Shown piece by piece: positions 16,672-26,583 of a DNA stretch of 64,000 nt (its first letter is position 1; the number at the start of each line of letters is the position of its first letter). Below the pieces are notes generated by a model that was not told the DNA's origin, searched no databases, and saw only the letters and a list, made by a program, of their open reading frames with translations. The translations under genes and the position numbers were made by a program. This stretch comes from Micromonospora inaquosa (GTDB lineage: Bacteria > Actinomycetota > Actinomycetes > Mycobacteriales > Micromonosporaceae), in the NCBI RefSeq assembly GCF_003857055.1, contig NZ_QGSZ01000356.1:1-64000 (forward strand). Reading direction: 5' to 3'.

Positions 16672-19626
16672 ATGATCGACCCCTCGCCCGAGGACGACGC
16701 GACTTCACCGATGGTCTCCACGCCGCACTTCGTGGGTCGTGATCGAGAGATGACGGCGCTTCGAGGTGCCCTGGCCCGGCCACCGGCGATCGTACTGGTG
16801 GAGGGCGAGGCGGGGATCGGAAAGAGCCGACTGCTGCGCGAGTGGTTGGCCGCACCGGACCAGCGCACCGCCCTGGTCTCGGTGTGCCCACCGCTTCGCG
16901 AGTCGCTGACGTTGGGGCCGATCGTCGACGCGTTCCGTGGGATCGACCACCCGGTGTCGCGACTGCGGCTGACCGAACTCGCGGGCGCGCTACGACCCCT
17001 GTTTCCCGAATGGTCCTCGGACCTGCCGCCCGCACTGCAACCCCTGGGCGACGCGAAGGCGGCACGGCATCGCCTGTTCCGGGCCCTGGACGAGCTGCTC
17101 CGGGCTCAGCGCGTCGACGTTCTCGTCCTGGAGGACGCCCACTGGGCCGACGAGGTGACCCTGGAGTTCCTGCTGTTCTTCACCTCCCGACAACAGTCGG
17201 ACGGGCCCAGCCTCGTCATCTCCTACCGGCCGGAGGAGGTGGACGTCGGATCGCTGTTGCTGCGGCTGACCTCCCGGTTGCCCGCCGGCGTGACCCAGCT
17301 GAGGATCGCCCTGGCGCCGATGCGACCCGACGACACGGCGGCTCTGGTGTCCTCGATGCTGGACGGCAATCCGATATCGCAGGAGTTCACGACGTTCATG
17401 CACGAGCGGACCGGTGGCGTCCCGCTGGCGCTGGAGGAGTCGGTTCGCCTCATGTGCGACCGAGGCGACCTCGTCTTCCGCGACGGGCAGTGGGTCCGGT
17501 TGAAGCTGCGCGAGCTACAGGTGCCGCCGACGGTGCGCGACTCCACCCGCGAGCGGGTCGGCCGTCTGTCGCCGACGGCGCAGCAGGTGTTGCGAGCCGC
17601 GGCCACATTGGCTCAGCGGTCATCGGTGGCGACGGTCGCGGTGACCGCCGACCTGTCCCCAGCTGCGTGTCGAGGAGCCATCGCGGAGGCGGCCGAGGCC
17701 GGCATCCTGGACGGAGACGACCGCGGCCAGTGGCGATTCCGGCATGTGCTGGCCGCGACGGCGGTCTACGAATCAATCCCGTTGACCGACCGGAGGCACT
17801 TCCACCTGCTGGCCGGCCGGGCGTTGGAGGACATCCAACCGCCGCCCGTGGCGCGCCTCGCCCACCACTTCCGCGAGGCGGGCGAGACGCAGTCCTGGGC
17901 CCGGTACGCCGAGCAGAGCGCCGAACTGGCCATCGCCTCGGGTGACCACACCAAGGCGGTGGACCTGCTGGTCGACCTGTTGTCGTGGGCCGTGTTGCCG
18001 CCGGAGGACCGGGCCCGGGTCGCGCGCATCGCCGGGGTTGCCGCACTGGGCCGCCGTGAACCGGTCGACGAGGTCTACCACCGCGTGATCCGTACCCTGC
18101 GCTCGGTGCTGGAGACCCCCGGTCTCTCCGCCCGCCAGCAGGCCGAGATCCGCAACCCCCTGGGCCGGCTCCTGATCACCGGAGGTGAGGCGCAGGCCGC
18201 ACTCAGCGAGCTGGAGCAGGCGGTGGCCAACCTCGACCACGACCCGGTCGAGGCGGCTCGGGCAATGACCTATCTGGGGTGGGCGTACGCGGGACCGTGG
18301 CCGGCGTCGACCCACCGGCGTTGGCTGGACCGCGCCGCCGAGCTCACCGCCGAAGCCGATTCTCCCGCCGAACGGCTGAACCTGGCCGGCAACCGAGCCG
18401 CGGCGTTGTTGATGCTCGGCGAAGAGGAGGCGTGGGACGTCGTCGCCGACCTGCCCACCGACGGCGGGACCTCGGCGGCGCGTCTCGACGTGGCCCGCAT
18501 CCACGCGAATGTCGGGACCGGCGCGCTGATCTGGGGTCGATACGCCGACGCGGAAAAACACCTCGCCGTGGCCATGCGCCTCGCCGAGGCCGAGCAGGCG
18601 TCCCGGTTGCTGCACAACGTCCGCCTCGAACAGGCCAACCTGGCGTGGTTCACCGGCCGGTGGGAGGGCCTGGCCGAGCGGGGCGCGGCACTCGCCGACG
18701 CCGACCGCGACCGGCCGGCGCACTACCTCGGCAGCATTCGGCTCGCGGCCCGGCTGGCAGCCGCGGCCGGACGGCGGCGCGCCGCGGAGGAGCAGTTCCG
18801 GCTGGTCCTTGAGGAGTCCGCCCGTCTCGGCGCGGCCGACGACACGATGGAGGCCGCCGCCGCGCTGGCCAGACTGTGGCTGACGGACGGAAACAGCGGC
18901 CGGGCGTTGCAGATCACGAACGAGCCGATGGAAACCGTTCGGAGAAAGGGCATCTGGGTCTGGGCGACGGACCTCGTCCCCGCCCGGATCGAGGCGCACC
19001 TCGCCGTGGGCGATCTCCGGGCCGCGACCCGCCTGGCCGACCAGTTCGCCAGAGGGCTGCGTGGCCGTACGGCGCCTGCGCCTCGCGCCGCCCTCACCGT
19101 CTGCCGTGCCCTGCTGGCCGCCGCCGCCGGAGACCACGCCCGGGCCGCGACGGCGTACGACCGGGCAGCGCGCGCCTGGAGCGCGCTGCCGCGCCCCTAC
19201 GACGTCCTGCTCGCCCGCGAGCGTCAAGCTGAGGCGCTCATCGCGCAAGGTCAGATCGAACAGGGCCGAGAGCTGCTGGCCGCACAGTACGAGCAACTGT
19301 TCAGGCTCGGCGCACGCGGCGATGCCGACCGTGTCGCGCAACGGCTTCGCGAACACGGCGCCGAGGTCCCGCGATTGTGGCGCGGCGGCCGACGGGGATA
19401 CGGCGACCAGCTCTCACCACGCGAGCTCGACGTGGTTCAACTGGTTGTCGCCGGCAAGACGAACCGGGAGATCAGCCGGATCCTGGCCAAGTCGCCGGCC
19501 ACTGTGGACCAACAGCTGCGCGCGGCGATGCGCAAGCTGAAGGTGACCTCCCGGACCGCGCTGGCGGTCAAGGCGGTGGAGGCCGGAGTGTTCGCCGAAG
19601 AGGACTCCCTCGACGACGCGTCGTGA
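16672..19626 (+). CDS. LAL-type LuxR family regulator with AAA ATPase domain
   Basis: A large ATP-dependent activator of about 984 residues. The N-terminal AAA domain has FVGRDREM, Walker A EGEAGIGKSRLL and Walker B VLVLEDAHWAD. The middle is a long TPR-like helical region. The C-terminus is a LuxR helix-turn-helix: LSPRELDVVQLVVAGKTNRE then KSPATVDQQLRAAMRKL. LAL proteins sense an inducer through the TPR region and often activate sugar or secondary-metabolite genes. ATG 16630 is an equally possible start; neither has a clear ribosome site. It is divergent from the IPT surface protein and upstream of the S8 protease, its likeliest targets. Confidence 0.88.
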   Translation: MIDPSPEDDATSPMVSTPHFVGRDREMTALRGALARPPAIVLVEGEAGIGKSRLLREWLAAPDQRTALVSVCPPLRESLTLGPIVDAFRGIDHPVSRLRLTELAGALRPLFPEWSSDLPPALQPLGDAKAARHRLFRALDELLRAQRVDVLVLEDAHWADEVTLEFLLFFTSRQQSDGPSLVISYRPEEVDVGSLLLRLTSRLPAGVTQLRIALAPMRPDDTAALVSSMLDGNPISQEFTTFMHERTGGVPLALEESVRLMCDRGDLVFRDGQWVRLKLRELQVPPTVRDSTRERVGRLSPTAQQVLRAAATLAQRSSVATVAVTADLSPAACRGAIAEAAEAGILDGDDRGQWRFRHVLAATAVYESIPLTDRRHFHLLAGRALEDIQPPPVARLAHHFREAGETQSWARYAEQSAELAIASGDHTKAVDLLVDLLSWAVLPPEDRARVARIAGVAALGRREPVDEVYHRVIRTLRSVLETPGLSARQQAEIRNPLGRLLITGGEAQAALSELEQAVANLDHDPVEAARAMTYLGWAYAGPWPASTHRRWLDRAAELTAEADSPAERLNLAGNRAAALLMLGEEEAWDVVADLPTDGGTSAARLDVARIHANVGTGALIWGRYADAEKHLAVAMRLAEAEQASRLLHNVRLEQANLAWFTGRWEGLAERGAALADADRDRPAHYLGSIRLAARLAAAAGRRRAAEEQFRLVLEESARLGAADDTMEAAAALARLWLTDGNSGRALQITNEPMETVRRKGIWVWATDLVPARIEAHLAVGDLRAATRLADQFARGLRGRTAPAPRAALTVCRALLAAAAGDHARAATAYDRAARAWSALPRPYDVLLARERQAEALIAQGQIEQGRELLAAQYEQLFRLGARGDADRVAQRLREHGAEVPRLWRGGRRGYGDQLSPRELDVVQLVVAGKTNREISRILAKSPATVDQQLRAAMRKLKVTSRTALAVKAVEAGVFAEEDSLDDAS

Positions 19627-19706
19627 AAATTGACGTATCCGCTGGATAGCGAAGGCCGTCGCGCCCCCAGAGCATGAGTTCATGATCCATCGACGTAGGG
19701 CAGTTC

Positions 19707-19886
19707 ATGCCTGAGCGACCTGCCGCGCGGGACGACTCCGCCATCGAGCACCAGCCACCACCCGAGCTGTCGCGCGAGCCGCGCGTCAGTGGTGCCAACC
19801 CCCGCGACGTCCGCGAGACCCGTGACGTCCGCGACTCCGACGGTGCCGACGAGCACGAGAGCCACGACCCCTACCAACCCCTGTAG
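19707..19886 (+). CDS. 59-residue hydrophilic hypothetical ORF before the S8 protease
   Basis: A small open frame with ATG 19707, GTAGGG at about 9 bases upstream and a TAG stop 14 bases before the protease start. The product is very polar, with many Asp, Glu, Arg and Pro, no Cys and no hydrophobic segment. It contains a short internal repeat (RDVRETRDVRD). Third codon positions are GC-rich as in neighbouring genes, which supports coding. No family recognised. It could be a short regulatory or chaperone-like peptide for the protease, or a chance ORF in a leader. Confidence 0.4.
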   Translation: MPERPAARDDSAIEHQPPPELSREPRVSGANPRDVRETRDVRDSDGADEHESHDPYQPL

Positions 19887-19900
19887 GACAAAGGACCCCC

Positions 19901-22900
19901 ATGAGACTCAAAGCCCTCGCGGCAACGCTTGCCGTAGCGGTCGGCCTGAGCATGACCCCGCCAACACCGGCGTCCGCCGCCGAGCCGGACTCCGGCGCGG
20001 CCGCCAACAAGATCGCGTCGAACCTGAAGGACCGTTTCCGCTCGGAGCCGGCCTCCGACTTCTGGATCACCTTCGACACCAGACCCGACCTCGGGCCGGC
20101 GAAGAAGATCGCCGACTGGAACGCTCGCGGCCAGTTCGTCTACCAGGCGCTGACCGCAGCGGCGAAGGACTCCCTGGCATCCGTCTCCGCCGAACTCGAC
20201 CGGGCAGGTGTCAAATACACCTCCTACCCGATCGCCAACACCGTGCTGGTCAAGGGCGGCACCGAAAAGCTCGCCCTCAACGTGGCCTCGAAGGTGCAGG
20301 TCGCCGAGATCCACGCGACGCCGCAGGTCGCGCTGGTCGAGCCCGTGGACGAGAAGATCCCGGCTGACCAGGCCGCCCGCCCCGCCGCCCCGAAGACCGC
20401 CGCGGAAGGCACCGTCTCGTGGGGCCTGGACGCCATCCACGCCCCCGAGGCGTGGGCCATGGGCGCCACCGGTGCGGGCATCACCGTGTCCAACCTCGAC
20501 TCGGGCGTCCAGTTCGACCACCCCGCCCTCACGCGGCAGTACCGCGGCACGAAGCCCGACGGCACTGCCGACCACAACTACAACTGGATGGCCACCCGAG
20601 GCACGTGCGCTGACGCACCGTGTGACGACAACGGACACGGCACGCACACCATGGGCACCATGGTCGGCGACGACGGCACCAACCACGTCGGCGTCGCCCC
20701 GGACGCGCAGTGGATCGCGACGAACGGCTGCTGCGACAGCAGCGGCGTCGAATCGCTGCTGCGGTCCGGCTGGTGGCTGCTCGCCCCGACCGACGTCCAG
20801 GGGAACAACCCGGACCCGTCCAAGCGTCCCCACATCATCAACAACTCGTGGGGCCAGACCGTCGAGCACAGCTTCGACGACTTCTTCCAGGCCATCGACG
20901 AGGCCTGGACCGCCGCGGGCATCTTCAGCGTCTGGTCATCGGGCAACACCGCGCCCTACGCGGCCTGCGACACCGTCTCCTCGCCCGGCTCCGCCGAGAG
21001 TGCCTACTCCGTCGGCGCGTACTCGTCGGACGGCACGCTCGCGTCGTTCTCCCGCAAGGGCGAGGGTGAGGGTGGTCGGATCAAGCCGGAGATCTCCGCT
21101 CCGGGCGAGGCAGTCCGGTCGTCCTACCCGAACAACAGCTACGTCGAGATGTCCGGCACCTCGATGGCGTCACCCCACGTCGCCGGTGCCGCCGCAGCGC
21201 TGTGGAGCTACGACCCGACCCTGATCGGGCAGGTCGAGGAGACCCGCCGCCTGCTCGCCGCGTCGGCCGTCGACGTCGACGACACCGAGTGTGGCGGCAC
21301 CGCCGCCTTCAACAACAAGTACGGCGAAGGCCGGCTCGACCTCGTCCGCCTGCTTGAGCTGGCGCCCCGCACGGGAGGCACCCTGACCGGTGTCGTCACC
21401 GCCAACGGTGCCCCGGTGCCCGCCGCCGAGGTGACGATCAGCGGACCGTTCAGCCGGTCGATCGGAACCGACAAGGACGGTCGGTTCACCACGAACCTTC
21501 CGGTCGGTGACTACCAGCTCAGCACCAAGGTCTTCGGCTACCTGACCGCGACCGCCAACGTCACTGTCACCCTCGGCCAGGACACCTCCGTCAAGCTGCC
21601 GCTCACCGCCGCCGCGAGGCACGACATCAGCGGCCGGGTCATCGACGACAAGAAGCAGCCCGTCGGGAACGCTGACGTCACAGTCATGAACACGCCGCTG
21701 AAGCCGGTACGCACGGATGCCAACGGCGCGTTCACGATCACCGCTGTCCCCGAGGGCGGCTACAAGCTGAACGTCAAGCCCAACGCCTGCTTCTCGCCGA
21801 CGACCGTGCCGCTGACCGTCGGCGCGCAGAACGAGTCGCCCGAGATTCCCGTCGGGCTCGTCGTCGACAAGGGCGGCTACAGCTGCGCCGTCTCCGAAGG
21901 TGAGTACCTGCGCGGCACCGACCCGGTCACCTTCACCAGCGGCGTGTGGGCGACGGTCAAGCTGCCATTCCCGATCGCGCTCTACAACGGCAGCCACGAC
22001 ACCCTCGGCATCGGCCGGCGCGGCGTGATATCCCCGGACACCAGCACCGGACCCGGCAGCGGCGGTGCGGGCATCTTCCCGTTCTACGTCCAGACCCCCG
22101 TCGAGTTCGCCGCCGGCGGCGGCGTCTTCACGGCAGCCACCAAGGTCAACGGCGAGGACGCGTTCGTCGTCGAGTACCGCAACGCCAAGCTCTGGGCCTA
22201 TCCGGACCGATCGGACTACACGGAGCCGGTCAACTTCTCGGCCACGCTCACCCGCTCCGGCACGGTGATCTTCGGGTACGGCGACGGCGTCGGGGCCGAC
22301 GACCCGGTGACCGCCGGCTCGCACGCCGTCACCGGCATCCAGGGCTGGGCCGGCGTCGACGGCATCCGGTTCTCCGACAGCGCCCCGGTGCTGCGCGACG
22401 GGATGACCGTCACCTACGACATGCCGGACTTCGGGTACCTCGACGCGACCGTCGTCGACCAGAACGACGGGCTGCCGGTGGCCGATGCCAAGGTCTCCTT
22501 CACGAACAAGGTGGGGCTCGTCGAGACCGTCACGACCAACGCGACGGGCATCGTGCACCGTCAGCTTCCGGTCGGCGACTACACCATGACGGTCGACGCG
22601 GCGAACTACACCACCGCGGCGTACCCCTTCTCCCTCGACAAGCTCTACGCGAGCGCCAAGATCGACGCGCGTCTGACCACGGGTGCCGCCGGCCTGAAGG
22701 CCGACGGACTCGACGCGCTGTTGGGCACCGACCAGAACGGTGCGGGCGCGCTGACGCTGACCAACAACGGTTCCGCCCCACTCACGTACACCCTGGGCGA
22801 GGCCGCCCGCCACCCCGACCTGGACGCCACCGGCGCCACCGGGCGCACCGGGAAGGGCGCGGACAGCATGATCGACCTCGCCGCCTGGAAGGCCGGCGCG

Positions 22901-25900
22901 AGCGGCATGAAGCCGTCGAACGTCGACGGCAAGGCGGCGACGAAGAGCACGGCGGAAGCACAGGCGGCCGCCAAGGTCGGCCCGACCGCCGGCGGTGACG
23001 TCATCACCCGGATCGCCATCCCCGGCACGATCGCGGAGAAGGAGCCCTCCGGCATCGGGTACGACGGCGACGTCTGGGTCCACGACTACATCGCGCGGAC
23101 CAACACCGCCTACACGGTGACGGGCAAACCGACCGGGAAGGTCTTCGACGCGTCGTGGAACCCCGCGTACCGGGCGTTCGACATGGCGTTGGACACCAAG
23201 ACCGGTGACATGTGCCAGATGGAGGACAGCCCGGCCAGCTACATCCACTGCTTCGACCGGCAGACCGGGAAGGAAACCCGGCAGATCAAGGGTGACTGGT
23301 CGACGCTGCAACTGACCGGCCTCGCCTACAACCCGACCCAGGACGTGTTCTACGTCGGCGGCCGGGCGAACGGCATGATCGGGACGGTCGCCGGGACGTC
23401 GCACGACAACGCGGGTGCGCTGCTGTCCTTCTGCGCCCCGCCGCTGCCCGAGGTGATGGGCCTGGCCTACAACCAGGCGTCCGACACCATCTGGTACACC
23501 GACCTCACCTCGAACCGGCCCACCCGCCTGCTGCAGGTCGACCCCGACGACTGCTCGCTGGTGAACGCGTGGTGGTTCCCCGGCCAGAAGGTGGGCCAGG
23601 GCGGCGGCCTCGAAACCGATGCGACCGGAGCGCTGTGGGCGACGGACCAGATCGCCGATGACGTCGTGCTGGTCGACGTCGAGGACGACCTGGTCACCGA
23701 CCTGCCGTGGCTGGCGCTCTCCTCGACCGGCGGCACCCTCGCCCCGGGCGAGTCGACCACCGTCAAGGTCTCCATCTCCTCGAAGGACGCCAAGCCGGGG
23801 GTCCTCGGCGCGAACATCGTGGTGCGATCCGACTCCGGACGCCAGTCCAAGACCTACGTCCCGGTGACGCTCACGACCACGAAGTACCAGGTCGGCGTCA
23901 ACGCCGGCGGCTCACAGTTCACCGACGGCTCCGGCTACGCCTGGTCCGCCGACCAGGCCGCCGGCAAGACGGCGTGGGGCTACGAGGGGAAGACGAAGGT
24001 CGCCTCCACGAAGGCCGGGATCGACGGCACGACGGACGACGCCCTGTTCCAGTCGCAGCGCACCACGCCGGACAAGCAGTTGTTCTACCGCTTCCCCGAC
24101 GCTCCCAAGGGCACCTACGCGATCGACTTCGGGTTCGCCGAGATCGACAAGGTGGCCAAGGGCAAGCGGGTGTTCGACGTCCTCGTGAACGGAGCGCTGA
24201 CCGAGTACGCGTACGACCCGGCCGCGGCCGTAGGGCCGAACACCGCCGACTGGCGCACCGCTGCCGTGAAGCACGAGGGCGGACCGTTGACCGTGGAGCT
24301 GCGGGGCTCGAAGGGCCTGAAGGCCCCGACCATCGCCGCGCTGCGGGTGACGCTCGACCCGCGCGCAGACGCGGCGGAGCCGGAGCCCCAGCCCGAGCAG
24401 CCGGAGCCGGGCCCCGTGCCGGTCGCCCCCGCCGGTCGCTCGTACGCGATGAAGGTGACCGACGGGCTCTACCGCCAGGGCACGGAGGAGTCCGGGTGGC
24501 ACGGCGATGACCTCTGCGGCGTGCTGTGGTTCGACACCAGCTTCCTGTTCCCGTTCTACGACACGGCCTGGGACGGGGTGTGCGTGACGACGAACGGCAC
24601 GCTGACCTTCGACCGCGCCAACACGTCGGGAGGCAACACGGCACTGCCCACGTCCAGTCCGATCGACGCGATCTATCCGTTCTGGGACGACCTCATCGTC
24701 GACGACGAGGCCGGCATCTACTTCGGCAGGACCGAGGTGGACGGCGTGGCGGCGGAGGTCATCGAGTGGCGCAACGCCGCCTTCTACAACGACCGGACGG
24801 CTCGCGTGAGCTTCTCGGTCACCCTGATCGCCGACGGACGAATCCAGATCGGGTACGGCGACGGCGTCGGCGGCGACAACCCCCTGACCCGAGGGTCGTC
24901 GGCGACGGTCGGTGTGGAGAGTCTGACGCGCAACCCCGCGGGCCAGCACTCCTTCAACCAACCCGTCCTGAAGGCCGGTCTGGGCCTGGAGTACACCCTC
25001 CCGGCCGCCGGCACGATCGAGGGCACGATCACCGACAAGAACGACGCCAAGCCGATCGAGGGCGCGATCGTCACCCTCAAGGGGCCGGCCGGTGAGCGGG
25101 TCATCACGACCGACGTGAAGGGCCGGTGGAAGGCCCAGGCGCTGGTCGGCGAGAACACCGTGCAGATCGAGGCGCCGAACTACGTCACCGCCAGCCACCC
25201 CGTGACCATCACCAGGAAGGACCAGGCCGAGGTGGTCGACACGGCGTTGACCACGGGCATCGCCACCGTCACCGGAGGTGACTTCGACTGGCTCCTCGAC
25301 AAGGGCCAGAAGGCGACGGCCGACGTGACAGTGGCCAACACCGGCTCCGCCCCGCTCGAGGTGCGGCTCAGCGAGCAGAAGCGCACCAGCGACGGCGGGC
25401 ACGAGGCCGCGGACCTTTCGTGGCTGACCCTCACGGGTGCGGCCGCAACCGGCACGGTCACGCTCGCGGCCGGGGAGTCCACCACGGTCAAGGCGACGGC
25501 CGACAACGCCGGCGTCGAGCCCGGTGTGCTCCTCGGGGACGTGCTCGTGGCGTCGAACGCCGGCAAGGGCGAGACCCAACTCAAGTCGGTCCGCCTGGCG
25601 ACCTCGGCCTACTGGCAGGGCGTCGACGTGGGCGGGTCCGGGCACGTCGGTGCCGACGGCTTCGTCTGGTCGCCCGACCAGGGGCTCGGCAAGCTGTCGT
25701 GGGGCTACGTCGGCGGCAAGGCGCGTAACACCAAGGCCGACATCGCCGGCACGGAGGACGACGCGCTGTTCCGCACCCAGCGGACCGGCGAGACGTTCAG
25801 CTACGTGTTCAAGAACGCCCCCGCCGGGAAGTACCGGATCGGTCTCGACTTCGCGGAGATCGAGAAGGTCAAGGCCGGCAAGCGCGCCTTCGATGTCCTG

Positions 25901-26086
25901 GTCGACGGCAAGCCCGTGCTCCACGACCACGACGTGCAGGCGAAGGTGGGTGCGCTGACCGCGGACCTCAACAGCGTCACCGTCGAGCACACCGGTGGCG
26001 ACCTGAAGATCGAGCTGCTCCGCGAGAAGGGCGAGGGCGACCCGATCCTCAACGCCGTGAAGGTCCAACAGGACCCGCGCCTGTGA
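19901..26086 (+). CDS. Giant secreted S8 (subtilisin-like) serine protease
   Basis: A 2061-residue exported protease. Residues 1-27 are a Sec signal ending ASA-A, and about 28-150 an I9-like propeptide. The peptidase_S8 domain covers about 175-470 with the triad Asp200 (SNLDSG), His246 (NGHGTH) and Ser421 (SGTSMASPH), plus oxyanion Asn349 (SSGN). After it come carboxypeptidase-regulatory-like beta domains, a beta-propeller-like region (IGYDGDVWVHDY onward) and two malectin-like domains (VGVNAGGSQFTDG and GVDVGGSGHVGADG). The tail looks internally duplicated. No wall anchor is seen, so it is probably released or bound through its malectin-like modules. Probable role: extracellular protein degradation. 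Confidence 0.9.
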   Translation: MRLKALAATLAVAVGLSMTPPTPASAAEPDSGAAANKIASNLKDRFRSEPASDFWITFDTRPDLGPAKKIADWNARGQFVYQALTAAAKDSLASVSAELDRAGVKYTSYPIANTVLVKGGTEKLALNVASKVQVAEIHATPQVALVEPVDEKIPADQAARPAAPKTAAEGTVSWGLDAIHAPEAWAMGATGAGITVSNLDSGVQFDHPALTRQYRGTKPDGTADHNYNWMATRGTCADAPCDDNGHGTHTMGTMVGDDGTNHVGVAPDAQWIATNGCCDSSGVESLLRSGWWLLAPTDVQGNNPDPSKRPHIINNSWGQTVEHSFDDFFQAIDEAWTAAGIFSVWSSGNTAPYAACDTVSSPGSAESAYSVGAYSSDGTLASFSRKGEGEGGRIKPEISAPGEAVRSSYPNNSYVEMSGTSMASPHVAGAAAALWSYDPTLIGQVEETRRLLAASAVDVDDTECGGTAAFNNKYGEGRLDLVRLLELAPRTGGTLTGVVTANGAPVPAAEVTISGPFSRSIGTDKDGRFTTNLPVGDYQLSTKVFGYLTATANVTVTLGQDTSVKLPLTAAARHDISGRVIDDKKQPVGNADVTVMNTPLKPVRTDANGAFTITAVPEGGYKLNVKPNACFSPTTVPLTVGAQNESPEIPVGLVVDKGGYSCAVSEGEYLRGTDPVTFTSGVWATVKLPFPIALYNGSHDTLGIGRRGVISPDTSTGPGSGGAGIFPFYVQTPVEFAAGGGVFTAATKVNGEDAFVVEYRNAKLWAYPDRSDYTEPVNFSATLTRSGTVIFGYGDGVGADDPVTAGSHAVTGIQGWAGVDGIRFSDSAPVLRDGMTVTYDMPDFGYLDATVVDQNDGLPVADAKVSFTNKVGLVETVTTNATGIVHRQLPVGDYTMTVDAANYTTAAYPFSLDKLYASAKIDARLTTGAAGLKADGLDALLGTDQNGAGALTLTNNGSAPLTYTLGEAARHPDLDATGATGRTGKGADSMIDLAAWKAGASGMKPSNVDGKAATKSTAEAQAAAKVGPTAGGDVITRIAIPGTIAEKEPSGIGYDGDVWVHDYIARTNTAYTVTGKPTGKVFDASWNPAYRAFDMALDTKTGDMCQMEDSPASYIHCFDRQTGKETRQIKGDWSTLQLTGLAYNPTQDVFYVGGRANGMIGTVAGTSHDNAGALLSFCAPPLPEVMGLAYNQASDTIWYTDLTSNRPTRLLQVDPDDCSLVNAWWFPGQKVGQGGGLETDATGALWATDQIADDVVLVDVEDDLVTDLPWLALSSTGGTLAPGESTTVKVSISSKDAKPGVLGANIVVRSDSGRQSKTYVPVTLTTTKYQVGVNAGGSQFTDGSGYAWSADQAAGKTAWGYEGKTKVASTKAGIDGTTDDALFQSQRTTPDKQLFYRFPDAPKGTYAIDFGFAEIDKVAKGKRVFDVLVNGALTEYAYDPAAAVGPNTADWRTAAVKHEGGPLTVELRGSKGLKAPTIAALRVTLDPRADAAEPEPQPEQPEPGPVPVAPAGRSYAMKVTDGLYRQGTEESGWHGDDLCGVLWFDTSFLFPFYDTAWDGVCVTTNGTLTFDRANTSGGNTALPTSSPIDAIYPFWDDLIVDDEAGIYFGRTEVDGVAAEVIEWRNAAFYNDRTARVSFSVTLIADGRIQIGYGDGVGGDNPLTRGSSATVGVESLTRNPAGQHSFNQPVLKAGLGLEYTLPAAGTIEGTITDKNDAKPIEGAIVTLKGPAGERVITTDVKGRWKAQALVGENTVQIEAPNYVTASHPVTITRKDQAEVVDTALTTGIATVTGGDFDWLLDKGQKATADVTVANTGSAPLEVRLSEQKRTSDGGHEAADLSWLTLTGAAATGTVTLAAGESTTVKATADNAGVEPGVLLGDVLVASNAGKGETQLKSVRLATSAYWQGVDVGGSGHVGADGFVWSPDQGLGKLSWGYVGGKARNTKADIAGTEDDALFRTQRTGETFSYVFKNAPAGKYRIGLDFAEIEKVKAGKRAFDVLVDGKPVLHDHDVQAKVGALTADLNSVTVEHTGGDLKIELLREKGEGDPILNAVKVQQDPRL

Positions 26087-26111
26087 GCTAGCCGAACCGC
26101 ATCACCCAGCA

Positions 26112-26155
26112 GTGGTCGGAGCCTCCGTGGAAAGGATCGCGGAGGCTCCGACCAC
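26112..26155. terminator. Perfect 16-bp hairpin terminator after the protease gene
   Basis: The arms 26112-26127 (GTGGTCGGAGCCTCCG) and 26140-26155 pair perfectly around a 12-base loop, 26 bases past the protease stop. No T-run follows. It probably ends the protease transcript and insulates the small membrane gene at 26181. Confidence 0.7.
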
Positions 26156-26180
26156 GACTACCGACGTATGCTCACGGGAC

Positions 26181-26579
26181 ATGAGGCGGCAAAGATGGAT
26201 CCTTGTCGGTGGCATCTTCGCCGCATGTGCGGTGATCGTGACGGTCCTATTTCTTCGGTTCGCGGCTCCCGGTGGCGCCACCTCGCCCGAGGCCGCCGTG
26301 GCCGACTACGTCACCGCACTTCACGACCGCGATCGTGGAAAGCTCACCGACCTCGCGGATCCGGGCACCGACTCGTCGGCTGAGATCAGCCGGCGACTCA
26401 CCGAACTCGGTGGCGGTCGTCTCGTCGTGTCGGACCGCCGGTTCGACACGACAGCGTCCGATGCCGAGGTTCGCGCCACAATCTCAGGACGGTTGGACGG
26501 GTCGCCGTACTCCGACGTCATCTGGCTGCGTCGCATCGACGACGCCTGGTTCGTCGCGCTTAGATCCCGCGCAGCTTGA
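26181..26579 (+). CDS. Small membrane-anchored protein, NTF2/DUF4878-like
   Basis: A 132-residue protein. One membrane segment (WILVGGIFAACAVIVTVLFL) follows a basic start. The outer domain begins SPEAAVADYVTALHDRDRGK, which looks like the first helix of DUF4878/NTF2-like lipoproteins, and ends with beta strands (YSDVIWLRRIDDAWFVAL). ATG 26181 is chosen because the basic-hydrophobic anchor starts there; the open frame upstream overlaps the terminator hairpin. It is convergent with the PARG-like gene, 4 bases apart. Function unknown. Confidence 0.65.
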   Translation: MRRQRWILVGGIFAACAVIVTVLFLRFAAPGGATSPEAAVADYVTALHDRDRGKLTDLADPGTDSSAEISRRLTELGGGRLVVSDRRFDTTASDAEVRATISGRLDGSPYSDVIWLRRIDDAWFVALRSRAA

Positions 26580-26583
26580 CTGC

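Noticed and set aside
20208..23404. Long open frames on both strands inside the S8 protease gene
   Set aside because: Composition is Arg/Pro/Thr- or Val/Gly/Arg-rich shadow sequence, while the main frame carries the catalytic triad and recognisable domains.
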